Below are positions 53,217 to 61,212 of a stretch of 64,000 nucleotides of DNA, one piece after another (positions within the stretch are counted from its first letter, which is position 1; each line of letters starts with the position of its first letter). Under the pieces are notes generated by a model. The model was not told the DNA's origin and ran no database searches. It saw only the letters and a list, made by a program, of their open reading frames with translations. The translations under genes and the position numbers were made by a program. This stretch comes from Paenibacillus sp. UNC451MF (GTDB lineage Bacteria > Bacillota > Bacilli > Paenibacillales > NBRC-103111), in contig NZ_JMLS01000005.1 in the NCBI RefSeq assembly GCF_000686845.1, positions 37,662-101,661 of the forward strand, read 5' to 3'.

Positions 53217-53247
53217 AAAAACAGAACAGAAAGGAGTGTCCTGTTCG

Positions 53248-53745
53248 ATGAGAACAGAAGCGGAGATTCGTTATCGCAAGCCTGTCCAAGAAGACGGGAG
53301 ACTCGTGTGGAAGCTTGTAAAGCAAACGGAAACACTGGACGTTAATTCGGTCTATTGCTACATCCTGCTGTGCGATTATTTCAAGGATAGCTGTATCGTA
53401 GCCGAGGATGAGGACGGTATCGTAGGCTTTGTGTCGGCATTCCGAACACCGGAGAATCCCGAGCGTCTGTTTGTTTGGCAGATTGCGGTTGCTCCAGATA
53501 AGCAAAGAAGAGGGATAGGCAAGAAGCTGCTCAGCGAGCTGCTATCAGCGAAATGCTGCAGAGGAATTCGTTATTTGGAAACGACAATCAGCCCTTCGAA
53601 CCTAGCTTCAAGGGGATTGTTTCTGGAGCTGGCCAAACAACGCGGGCTCGAATGCCGCTTATCTCAAGGATATACGGCATCCTCATTTCCACAGGAGCAC
53701 CACCATGAGGAAGAAATCTTGTTTTGTTTAGGACCGATATCGTAG
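53248..53745 (+). CDS. ectA: L-2,4-diaminobutyrate acetyltransferase EctA
   Basis: 165-residue GNAT enzyme that acetylates diaminobutyrate, the second step of ectoine synthesis. The RKPVQEDGRLVWKLVKQTETLDVNSVYCYILLCDYF region, here in part, is characteristic of EctA, and QIAVAPDKQRRGIGKKLL is the acetyl-CoA loop. ATG 53248 has AAGGAG 11 nt upstream and gives the usual EctA length. It starts 31 nt after ehuA, so uptake and synthesis genes appear to form one operon. Confidence 0.94.
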   Translation: MRTEAEIRYRKPVQEDGRLVWKLVKQTETLDVNSVYCYILLCDYFKDSCIVAEDEDGIVGFVSAFRTPENPERLFVWQIAVAPDKQRRGIGKKLLSELLSAKCCRGIRYLETTISPSNLASRGLFLELAKQRGLECRLSQGYTASSFPQEHHHEEEILFCLGPIS

Positions 53746-53789
53746 AACAGATGTGAACGAGAAAATATATGGATTATGGGAGGAAACCG

Positions 53790-55082
53790 ATGAAAATGCC
53801 TACGCTGGAAATGCCCTCTATGCAAGTTTTTGAAGAGATGGAATCCGAGGTTCGCAGTTACTGCCGCAGCTTTACAACGGTTTTCGAAAAAGCTAAAAAT
53901 GCCAAGTTGTGGGATAAAAACGGCAATGAATACATTGATTTTTTTGCCGGCGCAGGGGCATTGAATTACGGGCATAACAATGATCGGATCCGTGAGAAGC
54001 TGCTCGACTATTTACTGAAGGATGGAGTTACGCACAGTCTGGATATGGCGACAAGCGCCAAAGAGCATTTTTTAACCAGGTTTAACGAGGTGATTCTTAA
54101 ACCAAGAAAGTTAGGCTATAAGGTGATGTTTCCAGGACCAACCGGTACGAATGCAGTAGAAAGTGCGCTCAAAATCGCTCGCAAGGTGACAGGAAGAACA
54201 AGTGTAATTTGTTTTACTAACGCGTTTCACGGGATGTCGCTAGGATCGCTTGCAATAACAGGTAACTCGTTCAAACGAAAAGGCGCTGGAGTGGAGCTCG
54301 GGAATGCTGTATTCATGCCGTATGATGGCTACTTTGGCGAAGAGATGGACACCTCTCGTTACATAGAGAAGCTGCTGGACGATCCGGGGAGCGGAATTAG
54401 TTTGCCTGCTGCGGTCATACTCGAAACGGTGCAAGGAGAAGGCGGGCTAAACGTTGCTAGTCAAAAGTGGCTTAGAAGCATAGAAGCGCTGTGCAGAAAA
54501 AGAGGAATTTTACTCATCGTGGATGATGTTCAAATGGGATGCGGACGTACCGGAGCTTTCTTCAGCTTCGATGGGTCAGGTCTGGAGCCGGATATAGTGT
54601 GTCTGTCCAAATCGATAGGAGGATATGGGCTGCCTATGGCGCTGACGCTGCTAAAACCGGATATCGATCAATGGAGTCCTGGCGAGCACAACGGTACCTT
54701 TCGTGGGAACAACCTTGGATTCGTGGCTGCCACTGAGGCGCTTCGGTACTGGGAAGATGATAGGCTTAACCAAGAGATCACGATGAAAAGCAGGCTTATA
54801 CGTACGTCCTTGGGGAATATGCTGGCAAGTCGCCCGGAGCTGCAAGGGGAAATTCGTGGCAAAGGGATGATTCAAGGAATCGCTTTTCAACAGGACGGTA
54901 TGGCGGAACGGTTGTGTGCACGCGTATTTGCCAGAGGATTAATCATGGAGACGTCCGGTCCCCGCAGTGAAGTGGCGAAGCTTATGCCTCCGTTGACGAT
55001 AGGGGGAGAAGAGCTTGAAAAGGGGCTTCGCATACTTGCTGAAGAAATGTCTAAATTGCCGGTTGTTGATGAGAATAAGTGA
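53790..55082 (+). CDS. ectB: Diaminobutyrate-2-oxoglutarate transaminase EctB
   Basis: 430-residue class-III PLP aminotransferase that converts aspartate semialdehyde to diaminobutyrate, the first ectoine step. [30 protein letters not shown] and the PLP lysine Lys274 in [12 protein letters not shown] are as expected for EctB. ATG 53790 is chosen because GGGAGG lies 6 nt upstream; an ATG at 53769 lies before that site. Confidence 0.94.
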   Translation: MKMPTLEMPSMQVFEEMESEVRSYCRSFTTVFEKAKNAKLWDKNGNEYIDFFAGAGALNYGHNNDRIREKLLDYLLKDGVTHSLDMATSAKEHFLTRFNEVILKPRKLGYKVMFPGPTGTNAVESALKIARKVTGRTSVICFTNAFHGMSLGSLAITGNSFKRKGAGVELGNAVFMPYDGYFGEEMDTSRYIEKLLDDPGSGISLPAAVILETVQGEGGLNVASQKWLRSIEALCRKRGILLIVDDVQMGCGRTGAFFSFDGSGLEPDIVCLSKSIGGYGLPMALTLLKPDIDQWSPGEHNGTFRGNNLGFVAATEALRYWEDDRLNQEITMKSRLIRTSLGNMLASRPELQGEIRGKGMIQGIAFQQDGMAERLCARVFARGLIMETSGPRSEVAKLMPPLTIGGEELEKGLRILAEEMSKLPVVDENK

Positions 55083-55120
55083 ACCATAATCTTGGATAAC
55101 AAACAAGGAGCGGATAACCT

Positions 55121-55504
55121 ATGATTGTTAAACACTTGGATCAATTGATCAATACGGTAGACGATGTGGATACAACGACCTGGAACTCAAGGAGACTGCT
55201 GTTGCGCAAGGATGGCATGGGGTTTTCAATGAATGATACGTTAATTAAAGCGGGTACGGAAACGTTGATTTGGTATCAAAATCATGTGGAGGCGGTCTAT
55301 TGTGTAGAAGGTGAAGGGGAGATTGAGGTTATCGGCGGGGAAACGTATAAGATTAAGCCCGGTATGCTGTACGCACTAGACGGACACGAGAGGCATTTTT
55401 TACGAGCGAAATCCCAAATGAGAATGATCTGCGTATTCAATCCACCGCTAGTCGGGCAGGAAGTACATGATGAAAGTGGAACATACCCATTAATCAAGGA
55501 CTAA
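55121..55504 (+). CDS. ectC: Ectoine synthase EctC
   Basis: 127-residue cupin enzyme that cyclises N-acetyl-diaminobutyrate to ectoine. It has the EctC features TTWNSRRLLLRKDGMGFS, IWYQNHVEAVYCVEGEGE (metal-binding cupin motif) and LYALDGHERHFLRA. Length is typical. AAGGAGCGG precedes the ATG. It lies 38 nt after ectB. Confidence 0.95.
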   Translation: MIVKHLDQLINTVDDVDTTTWNSRRLLLRKDGMGFSMNDTLIKAGTETLIWYQNHVEAVYCVEGEGEIEVIGGETYKIKPGMLYALDGHERHFLRAKSQMRMICVFNPPLVGQEVHDESGTYPLIKD

Positions 55505-55517
55505 GGGAGGAAATCAA

Positions 55518-56423
55518 ATGAAGAGCATGAATGCTGTAAGCGATACGAATCAAAGGCAGGACCTCTACCCTTCACGAATTTCTGAACAACCTGTCATTAT
55601 TGATCGTAAAGACCCCGTAGTGTATTCTAAGTGGAACCCGGCGAGTGGCATCAGCCAAGAACAGTCGGATTTTTATCATCAGCAGGGTTATTTATTTATT
55701 GAATCCTTTTTTTCGCCCGCGGAAGTGAACGAATACCGAGATGAATTGAAGCGACTATGGACAACGAGTCGTCAATCTGATACGAGCGAAGTCATCCGGG
55801 AACCGGATAGCGAAGAAGTTAGATCTATATTCAACGTTCATCGGAGCAACGCTGTGTTTCAGGCTTTATCGAATCATTCGAAGCTCAAAAACATTGTCGA
55901 TTACATTTTGGGAAGTCCGACCTACATCCATCAATCACGAATTAACTTTAAACCTGGTTTTACAGGGAAGGAGTTTTACTGGCATTCTGATTTTGAAACA
56001 TGGCACGTCGAGGATGGGATGCCACGAATGAGGGCTCTGAGCTGTTCCATTGCGCTGGAAGATAACTATCCGTTTAACGGACCGCTTATGGTAGTCCCTG
56101 GTTCTCATAAGGATTTTGTAGCCTGCGTCGGTCAGACTCCGGATGATCACTACAAAAATTCACTTCGTCGTCAACAGTACGGCGTGCCTGATCAGGACAG
56201 TCTCACTGCATTGGTGAAACAATATGGGATCGAGACTCCTGTGGGCAAAGCAGGTTCTATCGTCTTATTCGATTGCAACATTATGCACGGGTCGAGCAGC
56301 AACATCTCGCCAATGCCGAGAAGTAATGTGTTTTTAGTATATAACAGTATTGAAAACAAACTGCAAACGCCTTATTCAGGCCAGCGGCCTAGACCGGATT
56401 TTATCGCATCACGAGATGAATAA
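55518..56423 (+). CDS. ectD: Ectoine 5-hydroxylase EctD
   Basis: 301-residue Fe(II)/2-oxoglutarate dioxygenase that makes 5-hydroxyectoine. The iron triad is His156-x-Asp158 (FYWHSDFETWH) and His257 (NIMHGSSSNIS), with the conserved Arg in MPRSNVFLVYN for 2-oxoglutarate. The consensus F-x-WHSDFETWHxEDGMP of EctD is intact. It is the last ect gene, 13 nt after ectC, and shows that the strain should make hydroxyectoine. Confidence 0.95.
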   Translation: MKSMNAVSDTNQRQDLYPSRISEQPVIIDRKDPVVYSKWNPASGISQEQSDFYHQQGYLFIESFFSPAEVNEYRDELKRLWTTSRQSDTSEVIREPDSEEVRSIFNVHRSNAVFQALSNHSKLKNIVDYILGSPTYIHQSRINFKPGFTGKEFYWHSDFETWHVEDGMPRMRALSCSIALEDNYPFNGPLMVVPGSHKDFVACVGQTPDDHYKNSLRRQQYGVPDQDSLTALVKQYGIETPVGKAGSIVLFDCNIMHGSSSNISPMPRSNVFLVYNSIENKLQTPYSGQRPRPDFIASRDE

Positions 56424-56462
56424 TCGTTAGATCAATCTAAACCAATAATTTCTTGATACAAT

Positions 56463-56491
56463 TTGACGCATCCCTGACCGTAGTGTATGAT
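56463..56491 (+). promoter_or_regulatory. Sigma-A promoter of the riboswitch transcript
   Basis: TTGACG (56463-56468) and TATGAT (56486-56491) are exactly 17 nt apart. Transcription would begin at about 56498, right at the first base of the aptamer. Confidence 0.75.
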
Positions 56492-56497
56492 AGTAGT

Positions 56498-56614
56498 ACG
56501 CTTAATTTCCGGTTTATTTATCGGAAAGCGGGGGAACCACTTTTTGGGGCGAATCATGAAGTATATGTAGGGAACCATCTTTCCCGAGCCCGGCAGCTAA
56601 CCTCGTCAGCAGTG
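56498..56614 (+). ncRNA. c-di-AMP riboswitch (ydaO-yuaA type)
   Basis: The RNA matches the ydaO aptamer segment by segment: CGCTTAATTT at the 5' end, AGCGGGGGAACCA, TTGGGGCGAATCAT, TGTAGGGAACC, TTTCCCGAGCCC and the nearly invariant CAGCTAACCTCGT. The order and spacing agree with the Bacillus subtilis ydaO leader as I know it. This class binds c-di-AMP and usually switches off downstream genes through a terminator. It has its own promoter and lies between ectD and the aminomutase gene, which is the only downstream gene it could control. It was identified by eye, not by a covariance search. Confidence 0.93.
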
Positions 56615-56617
56615 GAT

Positions 56618-56777
56618 GGGTCAACGTTTTTTTATGCATCATTATTGCATTCATTGACCCGTATTCCGGGTCTTTTTTATATTGTTGGACGGACCCGGTT
56701 GATAGCAATTGGACGCCTACGCTGGACTGTGTATTACGGTCGCGGTGTTATGGCCCTGTTGCTGAACGGGTCTTTTT
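56618..56777 (+). terminator. Riboswitch expression platform with two alternative terminators
   Basis: Five segments alternate GGGTC and GACCC, at 56618, 56656, 56668, 56692 and 56768. GACCCG/CGGGTC at 56656-56672 forms terminator 1, followed by TTTTTT. GACCCG (56692) with CGGGTC (56767-56772) forms terminator 2, followed by TTTTTG. GGGTCAA (56618-56624) can instead pair with TTGACCC (56654-56660), which would prevent terminator 1. This is a plausible switch between termination and read-through into the aminomutase gene. Confidence 0.65.
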
Positions 56778-56970
56778 GTTGTCGTAATAACCAATAATTA
56801 TCATTTATTACTTATTTTGTAATTTTAATCATCATACTAAAGATGAAGGAGTGATGTGGCAACCCCTTTGAGGGCCTATGATGAGCAGTTCGACGATGAA
56901 GTATAGCTCGTGGGAAAAGTAAGGTGAACGTTGTAGTCAAAAAAATCTGTCATTCCAAGGAGGATCATCA
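56778..56970 (+). other. Leader between terminator and aminomutase gene
   Basis: No separate gene is certain. A 16-codon frame (GTG 56856 to TAG 56906, MATPLRAYDEQFDDEV) follows AAGGAG by only 4 nt, so it is doubtful. The ribosome site of the aminomutase lies at the end. Confidence 0.35.
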
Positions 56971-58146
56971 ATGCCGCAACCGAAATATATTACCGATATT
57001 AATAAAATCCAGGAAATACCTGAGCAGGACAGAATAAAGCTGCAGCAAATAACGGATAAGTTCGTGTTTCGCGTGAACGATTATTACCTGAAGCTGATAG
57101 ATTGGAACGATCCCAACGATCCTATCAAGAAGCTGGTCATTCCGAACGAAGGTGAGCTATCTGAATACGGCCGATGGGATGCATCTGACGAAGATACGAA
57201 CTACGTAGTGCCTGGATGCCAGCATAAATATAAGACGACGGCGCTACTTATTGTATCAGAAGTGTGCGGCGCCTATTGTCGTTACTGCTTCCGCAAACGC
57301 TTATTTCGGAATGATGTCAAAGAAGCAATGTCGGATGTCAACCCAGGGCTAGAGTATATTGCAGAGCATTCTGAAATCAATAATGTGTTGTTGACGGGCG
57401 GAGATAGCTTGATTCTTGCAACATCCAAGCTTGCCTCCATATTGGAAAGACTAAGAGCAATTGAGCATGTGAAAATTATCCGACTAGGTTCAAAGATTCC
57501 TGTGTTTAATCCGATGCGAATTTATGAAGATGAGCAGCTGCTCGAAACCATTCGTAAATATTCCACCGCTGACAAGCGCATTTATGTCATGGCCCACATT
57601 AACCACCCGCGCGAAATAACAGAGGAAGCGAAGCGAGGCTTCGAGGCGCTGCATCAAGCAGGTGCCATTGTTGTCAATCAAACGCCGATTCTAAGAGGTA
57701 TCAACGATCATCCGGCTGTATTGGCCGAACTGCTCGACAAGCTATCGTGGGCAGGAGTGACTCCTTATTATTTCTTTATCAATCGCCCCGTTGCAGGTAA
57801 CCGTGATTTCGTCCTTCCTCTATCCGAGGTATACCGGATCGTAGAGCAGGCGAAAGCAAGAACGTCCGGTCTAGGCAAAAGAATTCGTTTATCCATGAGT
57901 CATACGTCCGGGAAGATTGAGATTTTGGCCATAGAGAACGGGAAGGCTTATCTGAAATATCATCAATCCCGTGAGGATCAATACGGCAAATTTATGATTA
58001 TGGACTGCCCGAAGGATGCGGCTTGGTTCGATGATTTGCCAGGAAGTGAACAACATTGGAAACAACCGACGAAAAAATCGGATTCTATAATATCTGCGAA
58101 CGAGCTTCCTGATATGCCGCAAGGCAGAAGCTTGACTCTCAGTTGA
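56971..58146 (+). CDS. KamA-family radical-SAM 2,3-aminomutase, substrate probably not lysine
   Basis: 391 residues. The iron-sulfur/SAM motif C99-x3-C103-x2-C106 (VCGAYCRYCFRKR), the GGD loop (LLTGGDS) and a PLP lysine at Lys315 (HTSGK) are all there, so it should be an active aminomutase. Aligned from memory with the clostridial lysine 2,3-aminomutase, the two Asp residues that hold the lysine side chain (293 and 330 there) are Arg272 (FINRPVAG) and Ser308 (RLSMSH). An Arg suits an acidic substrate such as glutamate. The C-terminal zinc cysteines of the clostridial enzyme are absent. No AblB acetyltransferase is adjacent. AAGGAGG precedes the ATG. It lies behind a c-di-AMP riboswitch and after ectABCD. 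Confidence 0.85.
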   Translation: MPQPKYITDINKIQEIPEQDRIKLQQITDKFVFRVNDYYLKLIDWNDPNDPIKKLVIPNEGELSEYGRWDASDEDTNYVVPGCQHKYKTTALLIVSEVCGAYCRYCFRKRLFRNDVKEAMSDVNPGLEYIAEHSEINNVLLTGGDSLILATSKLASILERLRAIEHVKIIRLGSKIPVFNPMRIYEDEQLLETIRKYSTADKRIYVMAHINHPREITEEAKRGFEALHQAGAIVVNQTPILRGINDHPAVLAELLDKLSWAGVTPYYFFINRPVAGNRDFVLPLSEVYRIVEQAKARTSGLGKRIRLSMSHTSGKIEILAIENGKAYLKYHQSREDQYGKFMIMDCPKDAAWFDDLPGSEQHWKQPTKKSDSIISANELPDMPQGRSLTLS

Positions 58147-58210
58147 CGAGAATTATGCCAAAAAAGGAGGCACCTTCATTGAGAGGGTGTCTACTTTGTA
58201 GATTTGTGCC

Positions 58211-58239
58211 TTTCCAAATGAAAATAATTGCGCTATAAT
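58211..58239 (+). promoter_or_regulatory. Sigma-A promoter of the predicted ATPase gene
   Basis: TTTCCA (58211-58216) and a perfect TATAAT (58234-58239) are 17 nt apart. The leader to the start codon is about 55 nt. Confidence 0.65.
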
Positions 58240-58299
58240 ATAGAAACATATGTTCTTAATGTTGTAAGTTGTTTTGAGCAGGGAGGGGGAATTAAGGTC

Positions 58300-59010
58300 A
58301 TGTTCTTGCGAAGCGTACAGATTATGAAGCAGCAATTTCCGAATAAATCGGCTTATCCGTTTTCGATACCGGCGTTAAGGGAAGTGGAATCGATCGCATT
58401 CCAAGGCAATGTCACCTTCTTCGTTGGTGAGAACGGCTCCGGCAAATCGACTATTCTGGAAGCTATCGCCTATCAATGCGGCTTTAATACTGCTGGAGGA
58501 GGACGGAATAACTTCTATGAGGTCGATGCCTCCAGTTCCTCTTTAGGTAATTATGTACGGCTATCATGGATGCCTAAGATTACGAACGGTTTTTTCCTGC
58601 GGGCGGAAACATTCTATCAGTTCGCCAGCCATATTGACGAAATGCCGGAAAGCTTGAGGTATTATGGAGGTCGCTCTTTGCATGCGCAGTCTCATGGTGA
58701 AGCGTTTCTATCTTTGTTTCAACACCGGTTTGGCAAAAAAGCCATCTACCTGCTCGATGAGCCGGAGGCCGCGCTGTCACCTGCCCGGCAGCTTGCTCTG
58801 CTGCGAATAATGAAGGATTTGGAAAAGGAAGCGCAGTTCATCGTAGCAACGCATTCCCCGATTTTACTAGGCTATCCCGATGCTCAAATTTTAGATTTTG
58901 ATCGTTCTCCTATTAAGTCCATCCGGTATGAAGATACACTGCACTATATTGTTACCCGACGATTCTTGGAGAATAAGAAGGCGGTTTTGGCGGAACTGTT
59001 TAGCGAATAA
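58300..59010 (+). CDS. Predicted AAA/ABC-like ATPase (COG3910 type)
   Basis: 236-residue soluble ATPase with Walker A GENGSGKST (about residues 45-53) and Walker B IYLLDEPEAAL, then the switch His in VATHSPILLGYP. It resembles the stand-alone predicted ATPases related to SMC/RecF, of unknown function; there is no partner nuclease or methylase next to it. ATG 58300 follows GGGAGGGGG and lies downstream of the promoter. Confidence 0.82.
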   Translation: MFLRSVQIMKQQFPNKSAYPFSIPALREVESIAFQGNVTFFVGENGSGKSTILEAIAYQCGFNTAGGGRNNFYEVDASSSSLGNYVRLSWMPKITNGFFLRAETFYQFASHIDEMPESLRYYGGRSLHAQSHGEAFLSLFQHRFGKKAIYLLDEPEAALSPARQLALLRIMKDLEKEAQFIVATHSPILLGYPDAQILDFDRSPIKSIRYEDTLHYIVTRRFLENKKAVLAELFSE

Positions 59011-59190
59011 GCCGAAGAGTCTTCACTAACATTCCTGTTGTAATAGAATTCCCAATTGCAGGCAGAGTTCATCCATAGGAACACAAAAAACATACAGCAT
59101 CCATTAAAATTAAGGTTGAAATAACCTTGCTTTCATGTTGCTTTAATAATCCTCCTCTATTATAAAAAGTGACCCCCCTTAATATAGATG

Positions 59191-59261
59191 GCTGCCCACA
59201 GCATATGGCTGTGGGCAGCACTGGTTTTAAAGGCTGACCGGATCGTCCGGTTGGCTTTTTC
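59191..59261 (+). terminator. Two strong hairpins, the second with a T-tail
   Basis: GCTGCCCACAGC/GCTGTGGGCAGC (59191-59219) is a perfect 12-bp stem with a five-base loop. GCTGACCGGA/TCCGGTTGGC (59233-59255) is a 10-bp stem with two G-U pairs followed by TTTTT. They lie about 200 nt after the ATPase gene. The rest of 59011-59461 has a further 11-bp inverted repeat at 59365-59391 (AAAAGGTTGAA/TTCAACCTTTT) upstream of the sulfatase, and no gene I recognise. Confidence 0.7.
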
Positions 59262-59461
59262 ATTTTATAGAGCTCAACAATCCAGTGAATAGATGGGCTG
59301 CGCTTTCGTTATAGTTACGGGATTATCCATTTGACGTGGAATATACTGCCAAAATGCTTTTTAGAAAAGGTTGAAAATAGTTCAACCTTTTGAGAGCGGT
59401 TCCAGTCCCCTATAATAACATTATCTCACATCGAAAGATTAGACAGGAGGTAAGCGTATTC

Positions 59462-60922
59462 ATGAGAATCATCTACTTGGACATCGATTCGCTTAGACCG
59501 GATCATATGGGTTGTTACGGCTATAATCGAAATACAACCCCAAACATTGATAAAATCGCCTCAGAGGGAGTAAGGTTCAACAGCTGTTATTGCGCATCGT
59601 CTCCCTGTGTTCCTTCCAGAGGAAGCTTCGTATCGGGACGTTTTGGCATTCATCATGGAGCCTTAACCCATTGGGGACCGGGCGGAGAGTTCCAATATCC
59701 TGAAGGAGATGGGCACAGTAAAGAGATTCCTTTCTTTACAAGATATTTACGGGAAGCAGGAATGAAGACGGTTACGTTCTCTTCCTTTGGAGATCGTCAT
59801 CATGCATGGTGGTATTTTGCTGGCTGGAACGAAGTGCATACTCATACGTTGAGAGAAGGCAATGAGAATGCTGATGAAGTGAATGCATCCGTCATCCCTT
59901 GGCTGAAGCAGCACGGTACAGAAGACAATTATTTCTTACACATTCAGTATTGGGACCCGCATACGTTCTACACTTACCCTATTGAATATATGGACCAGTG
60001 GAAAGATTCACCGGTTAAGGCTTTCCCTGATGAGGCTACGATAGCTTCGCAGCAGGAGCACAGCTTTCCTCGTTCAGCACCATTCCTGCACTGGGGAGAC
60101 AAGTACCCGGCGACGATGCCTGGTCAAATTTCTAACCGCAGCGATTTCAAACACGCGATTGATGGCTACGACGGCGGTATCAGTTATATGGATAAGCATG
60201 TCGGACATCTGCTCGACACTCTTCGTGAGCTAGGCATTGAAGACGAGGTATGCTTCATTATTAGTGCCGATCATGGCGAATCGATGGGAGAGCAAGGTAT
60301 TTACCTCGAGCATGCAAGCGCTACTGAGGCGGTACATCATCTGCCGCTTGTCATCAAGGTTCCCGGAATGCAGAATCAGGGAACGGCAATCGATGGATTC
60401 ATCTACAATGTCGATGTCATTGCAACCATTGCCGACATGGTTGGACTGGAGGTGCCGTCCGGCTGGGATGGGAAATCTTTCCTTCCTGCACTGCAAGGGG
60501 AGCACTGGGAGGGCCGCGATTACTTGGTAATGGATCATGCCCTGTATGTATGTCAAAGAGCTGTTCGCGATGACCGATGGTACTTTATTCGCACCTACCA
60601 TCCAGGCTTGTACCTTCATTTTGACGAAGTCACATTATACGACATGGTCAACGACCCGAATCAAACGATCAATGTGGCGGAGCAGTATCCGGATATCGTC
60701 AAGGAGATGGATCACCGATTATCCGATTGGCAGCATAAGCAAGCTCGTAAGCCTGGTTATAAGGTCGATCCGCTTCAAAAAGTAATTGAGACAGGCCCTT
60801 GGAAATATTTAAGCGTCGATGATTGGGTTCGCAGGCTGAATCAAAAAGGCTGGGGCGAAGCAGCTAATCAGCTTCGTACGACCTACTGCCGAGAAGCCGT
60901 ACAACCTGCTTACGATGGTTAG
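59462..60922 (+). CDS. S1-family sulfatase (second)
   Basis: 486 residues; hydrolyses a sulfate ester. IIYLDIDSLRPDHMGCYGY supplies the metal Asp residues and CVPSR (49-53) is the formylglycine signature with Cys49. Further catalytic segments HIQYWDPH and ISADHGES are present. No signal peptide is seen, so it is cytoplasmic. AGGAGGT lies about 12 nt before ATG 59462. An SsuABC-type transporter follows 300 nt downstream and could import its substrate. The exact substrate is unknown. Confidence 0.92.
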   Translation: MRIIYLDIDSLRPDHMGCYGYNRNTTPNIDKIASEGVRFNSCYCASSPCVPSRGSFVSGRFGIHHGALTHWGPGGEFQYPEGDGHSKEIPFFTRYLREAGMKTVTFSSFGDRHHAWWYFAGWNEVHTHTLREGNENADEVNASVIPWLKQHGTEDNYFLHIQYWDPHTFYTYPIEYMDQWKDSPVKAFPDEATIASQQEHSFPRSAPFLHWGDKYPATMPGQISNRSDFKHAIDGYDGGISYMDKHVGHLLDTLRELGIEDEVCFIISADHGESMGEQGIYLEHASATEAVHHLPLVIKVPGMQNQGTAIDGFIYNVDVIATIADMVGLEVPSGWDGKSFLPALQGEHWEGRDYLVMDHALYVCQRAVRDDRWYFIRTYHPGLYLHFDEVTLYDMVNDPNQTINVAEQYPDIVKEMDHRLSDWQHKQARKPGYKVDPLQKVIETGPWKYLSVDDWVRRLNQKGWGEAANQLRTTYCREAVQPAYDG

Positions 60923-60994
60923 GATTTATAGTAAGGCGAAGTAAGGCTTCCCGTTGTAAAGCTCTGCAAAGTGCTGTGAATAAGCAACGGAGAG

Positions 60995-61136
60995 GGCGGG
61001 ATCGTTCTGGAGAAGCGTTAGCATTCACCTTTGTTCACGGATTTCAACTAGTAAGATGGAGAATTCATGAAATCTGTGGACAACAGTGATCGAAAGAATG
61101 ATCCGCTCGTGTAACGGAAAGCTAATCACTGTTTTT
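60995..61136 (+). repeat. Long imperfect inverted repeat ending in a terminator-like hairpin
   Basis: TTGTTCACGGATTTCA (61031-61046) pairs over all 16 bases with TGAAATCTGTGGACAA (61068-61083) if G-U pairs are allowed. Outside this, GCGGGATCGTTCT (about 60997) pairs with AGAATGATCCGC (about 61095) with one bulge. AACAGTGAT (61082-61090) can alternatively pair with ATCACTGTT (61125-61133), followed by TTT. The size and symmetry suggest a structured RNA or a dispersed palindromic repeat element. Confidence 0.6.
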
Positions 61137-61139
61137 AAT

Positions 61140-61212
61140 GAAGTTGAGCTTTTCTACGAAAAGCTCTTAGCCAATGCTTACGAAGTTGAGCTTTTCTACG
61201 AAAAGCTCTTAG
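61140..61212 (+). repeat. Tandem 42-bp repeat carrying two identical hairpins
   Basis: A 31-bp sequence occurs at 61140-61170 and again at 61182-61212, a 42-bp period. Each copy contains a perfect 9-bp hairpin GAGCTTTTC-TAC-GAAAAGCTC (61146-61166 and 61188-61208). The second hairpin ends 2-3 nt before the AGGAGG ribosome site of the transporter permease at 61224, so it could affect its translation. Confidence 0.85.

Noticed and set aside
53110..53247. N-terminal extension of ectA overlapping ehuA
   Set aside because: It reads the end of ehuA in another frame; the ATG at 53248 has its own ribosome site and gives the normal EctA length.
56453..56797. 114-codon plus-strand frame after ectD, and a 64-codon minus-strand frame opposite
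   Set aside because: Both lie over the c-di-AMP riboswitch, its promoter and terminators; neither has a ribosome site.
59069..59263. 64-codon minus-strand frame between the ATPase and sulfatase genes
   Set aside because: It covers two strong hairpins and lacks a good ribosome site.
61140..61212. Possible CRISPR array
   Set aside because: Only two copies, a short 11-bp intervening segment and no cas genes; it is a simple tandem repeat with hairpins.
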